A stretch of 64,000 bases of DNA, taken from contig CADBXK010000002.1 of the NCBI GenBank assembly GCA_902798695.1, positions 116,417 through 180,416 of the forward strand, in the 5' to 3' direction. Positions 60,926 through 64,000 of this stretch are shown one piece after another; position 1 is the first letter of the stretch; every line of letters starts with the position of its first letter. Source of the DNA: Oscillospiraceae bacterium (lineage in GTDB: Bacteria > Bacillota > Clostridia > Oscillospirales > Ruminococcaceae). The notes beneath the pieces were generated by a model. The model saw only the letters and a list, made by a program, of their open reading frames with translations, had not been told where the DNA came from and ran no database searches. Position numbers and translations under genes: made by a program.

Positions 60926-63106
60926 TTATTGTTGTTCCTCATTGAACTTATCTTCGTCTTTATTTCTTTTTGTTAGTATAAGTATAAATAAACTGATTAA
61001 TATTAGAATTAAAAGTAGAATTAAGTAAGGGAGAATTGATAGGATAATGTCATTTGTGGTTCTTTCATCGATTATAGTATATGTGCTAAAGTGATTGGTT
61101 TGAAATTCACAATAATTTTTATTGTTAATGTTGACAATATTTGTGTCGAAATTATCGTCAGCATCTTGTTTGATTCTATAAATTTGTAGGTCGGCTAAAT
61201 CATAATCATTTGGTATAGGTATTCTAACTGTTACTAATCCTTTGGAAATGTTTGGTTGAATAACTTCGCCATATTGATTTACAACATATACTTCATATAG
61301 TCTAATATGTTCAATTTTACGTTTTATATTTTCGTCTAAATTTTTATAGGCGTTATCATATTCATTTGTGTTCGGATACATTTCTCTAACAACTAGTCTA
61401 GACCATTTTGGGAATACGCCTTTAGGTGCGTAAACCTGTATTCCTGTTTTGCTATCTTCGGCTTCAAAAATTTCATCTGGATCGTCATCATCTGTTGTAG
61501 TTTCATCACTATCGGATTGAGTTGAGTCGTCAGAATTATCTGAATTGTAGTTCAGATCTTGTTGAACGTTACTTGTAGGATTAGTAGTTTTCAATTTGTT
61601 GTTTTTAATTAGATCTAGAGGATTAATAAACGTCAATTTAACATCATTTTTATTAAAGGGTTCTGTGAATATATTGCTAACTTGAGGAGGTTTAGGTAAA
61701 ATGTTGGCCTTAATATTTTTCGGTTTAATAAGTTCATAATTGGAAGAACTATCTCCATCTAGGCTTACACCTTCGAAATCTATATCAATATCGTTACCAG
61801 GACCTGTGCTTGAAAATTTTGGACTTCCTTTTAGGAATACCTTATCCTTATCCTCAGGAAGCAGACCATCTAGCTTTGGATCGCCTTCAAATTCTGCTAA
61901 ATCTTTTCCGTCATATACTTTGTCTTTTATTTTGATATTTTTTAGTGTTAATTCTTTTGGAAGAACACTGATTTCTTTACTTGGTAAAACAAGATCGGTA
62001 TAATTTTTATCACTTTCTTTTATTACAGTTATTATAAATTTTCCTGGCTTTACTATATTCAATTTGCCTGTGTTTTTGTCTGTGTTTTCTATGGTTGCAA
62101 CGCTTGAATCAGATGAATAATAATTTACATTACCGTCTCCCGCACCACCAGTAAAATATATCGTGCTAGGATCCTCTCCGTAAGTGTATGATTGCTTAAG
62201 ATTGTCAAATGTTGCATCATTTGGTTGATTTAATTTCGGAATACCTATCCTTATTGGGTCTTTCTTTTTGTCTTCGCCACATTCGGGATCTCCCAATATA
62301 TAATAATATACACGTATGTCATAAGCTTGTCCTTTAGGTAATTTTTCAAGATATTCCTTTTTGAAAGTGATGTTCATTGTAGTGTCACTATTATCTTCAT
62401 TAGTAAAGTAGCTAACTGTGTAGTCTGTTCCTTCTTCCAAAGGTGTGTTATTATCGGTTTCATTGAGAATTCTAGAGACTGTGTGAAAGTGTGCTGGCCC
62501 TGAATATGTTATAGGATTACCGTCGTAGTCAAATATGTAAGGTTCATTTGAACCACCCCACAATGGCGGTATGTCTGTATCATAATTATCTACTTCATCT
62601 GATTTGTTTGCAGTGTGACTTATTATAATAGCAGCTTCTTTATTTATGTTTAATTTAGAACCATAATTAAGGTTTATTTGTTTATTGTTATATTGGTTTA
62701 CGTCATCATTCCGAAATAAATGAACAGTAATATTTTCAAGATTAACTGCACAATTATTACATATATTTAAAAACTTTGATTTTGGGTTTGCTATGATTCT
62801 ATATTTCTTGTTAGGTAGTGATGTTATTGTTATATCTTTATCTATGAGTAAATAATCATCATTATTAGGTACTGTTATGTCATTATTTAATAAAATATTA
62901 TCATTATTGTGTGATTCTTTGATAGCATCTTTCATACTTTTAAAGGATGTTACAACATTACATCTGTCGTTTTCTGTGAAATCTGTGGGGCTTGTTGCAA
63001 AAACTGTGTTATTTAATAGATTGGAGGGTAATATGGATGATATTAAAGATGTGAATAATAAAACTGATATTAATTTTTTAATATTAATGATTAGTTTAGA
63101 TGTCAT
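60926..63106 (-). CDS. Surface protein with Ig-like and YDG domain, C-terminal membrane anchor
   Basis: The 726-residue paralogue of the neighbouring gene has a signal peptide (about 1-38), a short beta-rich N-terminal region, an Ig-like segment with TYGEDPSTIYFTGG and YSSDSSVATIENT, one YDG domain (IKDKVYDGKDLAEFEGDPKL), an acidic Asp/Ser/Thr linker, the DSKTGIQVYAPKGVF domain and a C-terminal membrane segment with KRNKDEDKFNEEQQ tail. ATG follows AAAGGAATGGG. It looks like a duplicate with fewer repeats. The two probably sit on the cell surface; ligands are unknown. Confidence 0.85.
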   Translation of the reverse strand: MTSKLIINIKKLISVLLFTSLISSILPSNLLNNTVFATSPTDFTENDRCNVVTSFKSMKDAIKESHNNDNILLNNDITVPNNDDYLLIDKDITITSLPNKKYRIIANPKSKFLNICNNCAVNLENITVHLFRNDDVNQYNNKQINLNYGSKLNINKEAAIIISHTANKSDEVDNYDTDIPPLWGGSNEPYIFDYDGNPITYSGPAHFHTVSRILNETDNNTPLEEGTDYTVSYFTNEDNSDTTMNITFKKEYLEKLPKGQAYDIRVYYYILGDPECGEDKKKDPIRIGIPKLNQPNDATFDNLKQSYTYGEDPSTIYFTGGAGDGNVNYYSSDSSVATIENTDKNTGKLNIVKPGKFIITVIKESDKNYTDLVLPSKEISVLPKELTLKNIKIKDKVYDGKDLAEFEGDPKLDGLLPEDKDKVFLKGSPKFSSTGPGNDIDIDFEGVSLDGDSSSNYELIKPKNIKANILPKPPQVSNIFTEPFNKNDVKLTFINPLDLIKNNKLKTTNPTSNVQQDLNYNSDNSDDSTQSDSDETTTDDDDPDEIFEAEDSKTGIQVYAPKGVFPKWSRLVVREMYPNTNEYDNAYKNLDENIKRKIEHIRLYEVYVVNQYGEVIQPNISKGLVTVRIPIPNDYDLADLQIYRIKQDADDNFDTNIVNINNKNYCEFQTNHFSTYTIIDERTTNDIILSILPYLILLLILILISLFILILTKRNKDEDKFNEEQQ

Positions 63107-63449
63107 AAAATACCCATTCCTTTCTTTTTTATTAAATTAATGTTTATTATTTATTACTTTTGAAAAAATAAAAAAATTATATAAGTATAGAGTTACTCAC
63201 ACTTATACTCATATAGATAATATTAATAAAATCACTAAAAACACTAATATTACGAATAATTATATCAAAAAAGCTCGAAATGTGTCAACGCAAAATGTGT
63301 TATTAATATTAATTTTGTTAAAATTATATTAATAAAAAATTTAAAGTTAGGTATAATTAGTGATATTGATTTGTTGTTTTTAATTATTTGGGAATATTTT
63401 AGATATATACATTGTGCATATATACAAAAAATTAATTGTAAATTTAACA
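63107..63449. other. Intergenic gap without a gene
   Basis: About 340 bases of A/T-rich sequence. It must hold the promoter of the 726-residue surface gene on the minus strand. I see no RNA gene and only a weak short inverted repeat. Confidence 0.5.
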
Positions 63450-63488
63450 AAAAACACACTAGCCAAAATGTTAGTGTGTTTTTTATTA
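63450..63488 (-). terminator. Terminator of the partial gene at the window end
   Basis: AAAACACACTA and TAGTGTGTTTT form a hairpin with T runs on both strands. It lies just 3' of the minus-strand gene that ends at 63545. Confidence 0.85.
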
Positions 63489-63544
63489 GAATTAGTTTTT
63501 TTGTTTTGTATATTTTATATGTAATATATTGTGTTTTATTTTTA

Positions 63545-64000
63545 TTACATTGATTTATAGAATGAAATGATAACTTTTGCTAATCCTATAGCTCCTGTCT
63601 CATCATCTTTTGCTTTGAAATATACAAATCTTCTTGCTTTTGGGTTGTTTTTTGACGCAGAAATTTGACACGTCTCTGGACAAATCGCCCAACCGTTAGC
63701 CTTAAGAGAATCTTCATCTTTCTCAAATGGTGAGTTGCCTTCTTCGTCGGCATCAACTACTAAATAGGGTGTAGTAAGTGGTTTTTTTGTTATAACACCT
63801 TCTGCTTTAACAGTAAGGATAGTCGATCCGGTCTTTTCGACAATCTTCTTATTCGTGACATCTTTTTTGTCGTTGTATGTAACCGCCGTTATAGTTGGAA
63901 GATTATTGCAAATACAAAGTGTTACATTTAATGGCTCTGATTTTGTTTGTGAGTCCAGTTCTTGATAAATAGATAAGGGGTATTCTTTTCCATCTTCAAG
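63545..64000 (-). CDS. Secreted-type protein, C-terminal end (partial)
   Basis: Read on the minus strand from the window edge, 151 codons run LEDGKEYPLSIYQ ... VIISFYKSM and end with TAA at 63545. The part is beta-rich with Ser/Thr/Lys, has several cysteines (LCICNN, CPETC) and lacks a membrane anchor in view. Codons ending in C or G are more frequent than in neighbouring genes, which may reflect transfer. I do not recognise the family; an Ig-like or adhesin repeat is possible. The start is outside the window. Confidence 0.6.
   Translation of the reverse strand, partial: LEDGKEYPLSIYQELDSQTKSEPLNVTLCICNNLPTITAVTYNDKKDVTNKKIVEKTGSTILTVKAEGVITKKPLTTPYLVVDADEEGNSPFEKDEDSLKANGWAICPETCQISASKNNPKARRFVYFKAKDDETGAIGLAKVIISFYKSM

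Noticed and set aside
1..64000. tRNA or rRNA genes, insertion sequences or prophage
   Set aside because: No cloverleaf with a T-loop motif, no rRNA segments, no transposase or integrase frames were recognised in the window.

Overview
This window comes from a low-G+C, spore-forming Firmicute, most likely of class Clostridia. The evidence is A/T-rich third codon positions, strong AGGAGG-type ribosome binding sites with frequent GTG and TTG starts, an alpha/beta-type SASP, SpoVM, YtfJ, an M23/M50 protease pair of sporulation type, and diaminopimelate synthesis through DapL and DapF. A closer placement is not possible by reading alone.

Layout. 1-14.1 kb: end of a glutathione peroxidase gene, a SASP, a divergent chorismate mutase/prephenate dehydratase with an eroded dehydratase domain, malQ-glgP for alpha-glucan use, an MscS channel, a CBS/CorC protein, a Nudix hydrolase, dCMP deaminase with a rhomboid-like membrane protein, feoAB, dapF and dapL. 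14.1-18.4 kb: three secreted proteins on the minus strand with matching signal peptides and matching terminators. Two have a papain-like Cys-His-Asp/Asn arrangement and one of these carries an 18-bp tandem repeat coding for Met/Asn/Phe hexapeptides. 18.7-34.3 kb: a DEAD-box helicase, uppP, and the classic Firmicute block remA-gmk-rpoZ-coaBC-priA-def-fmt-yugP-rsmB-rlmN-stp-prkC-rsgA. 34.4-38.1 kb: a thiamine salvage operon thiM-thiE-thiD-methyltransferase-tenA. 38.2-42.8 kb: spoVM and a small membrane protein (both short), an M23/M50 pair, a C39-like cysteine peptidase and a VanRS-like two-component system. 43.2-52.9 kb: an 8.8-kb gene for a 2939-residue secreted protein plus two small downstream genes. 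53.1-57.3 kb: a site-2 protease apparently starting at AUA, scpA-scpB-DUF2953-ytfJ and a DacF-type carboxypeptidase. 57.4-64 kb: two paralogous membrane-anchored surface proteins and the end of a third cell-surface-like gene.

The most striking system is at 43.2-52.9 kb. The giant protein reads: signal peptide, five ricin-like beta-trefoil repeats (a pair of repeats duplicated), BspA-type leucine-rich repeats, an acidic Pro/Glu linker, a SecA-like ATPase module, a Gly/Ala-rich hydrophobic segment and a C-terminal LHH-type HNH-superfamily nuclease. It is followed at once by a SUKH (SMI1/KNR4) immunity gene and a second small gene overlapping it by four bases. This is the layout of a polymorphic toxin with its immunity genes. 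The SecA-like motor inside the toxin polypeptide is the unusual part, and base usage changes where the toxin tip begins, suggesting tip exchange.

Nearby secreted putative proteases, ricin and LRR repeats and Ig/YDG-type surface proteins suggest a life in close contact with other cells (competitors or a host). The housekeeping blocks are otherwise conventional.
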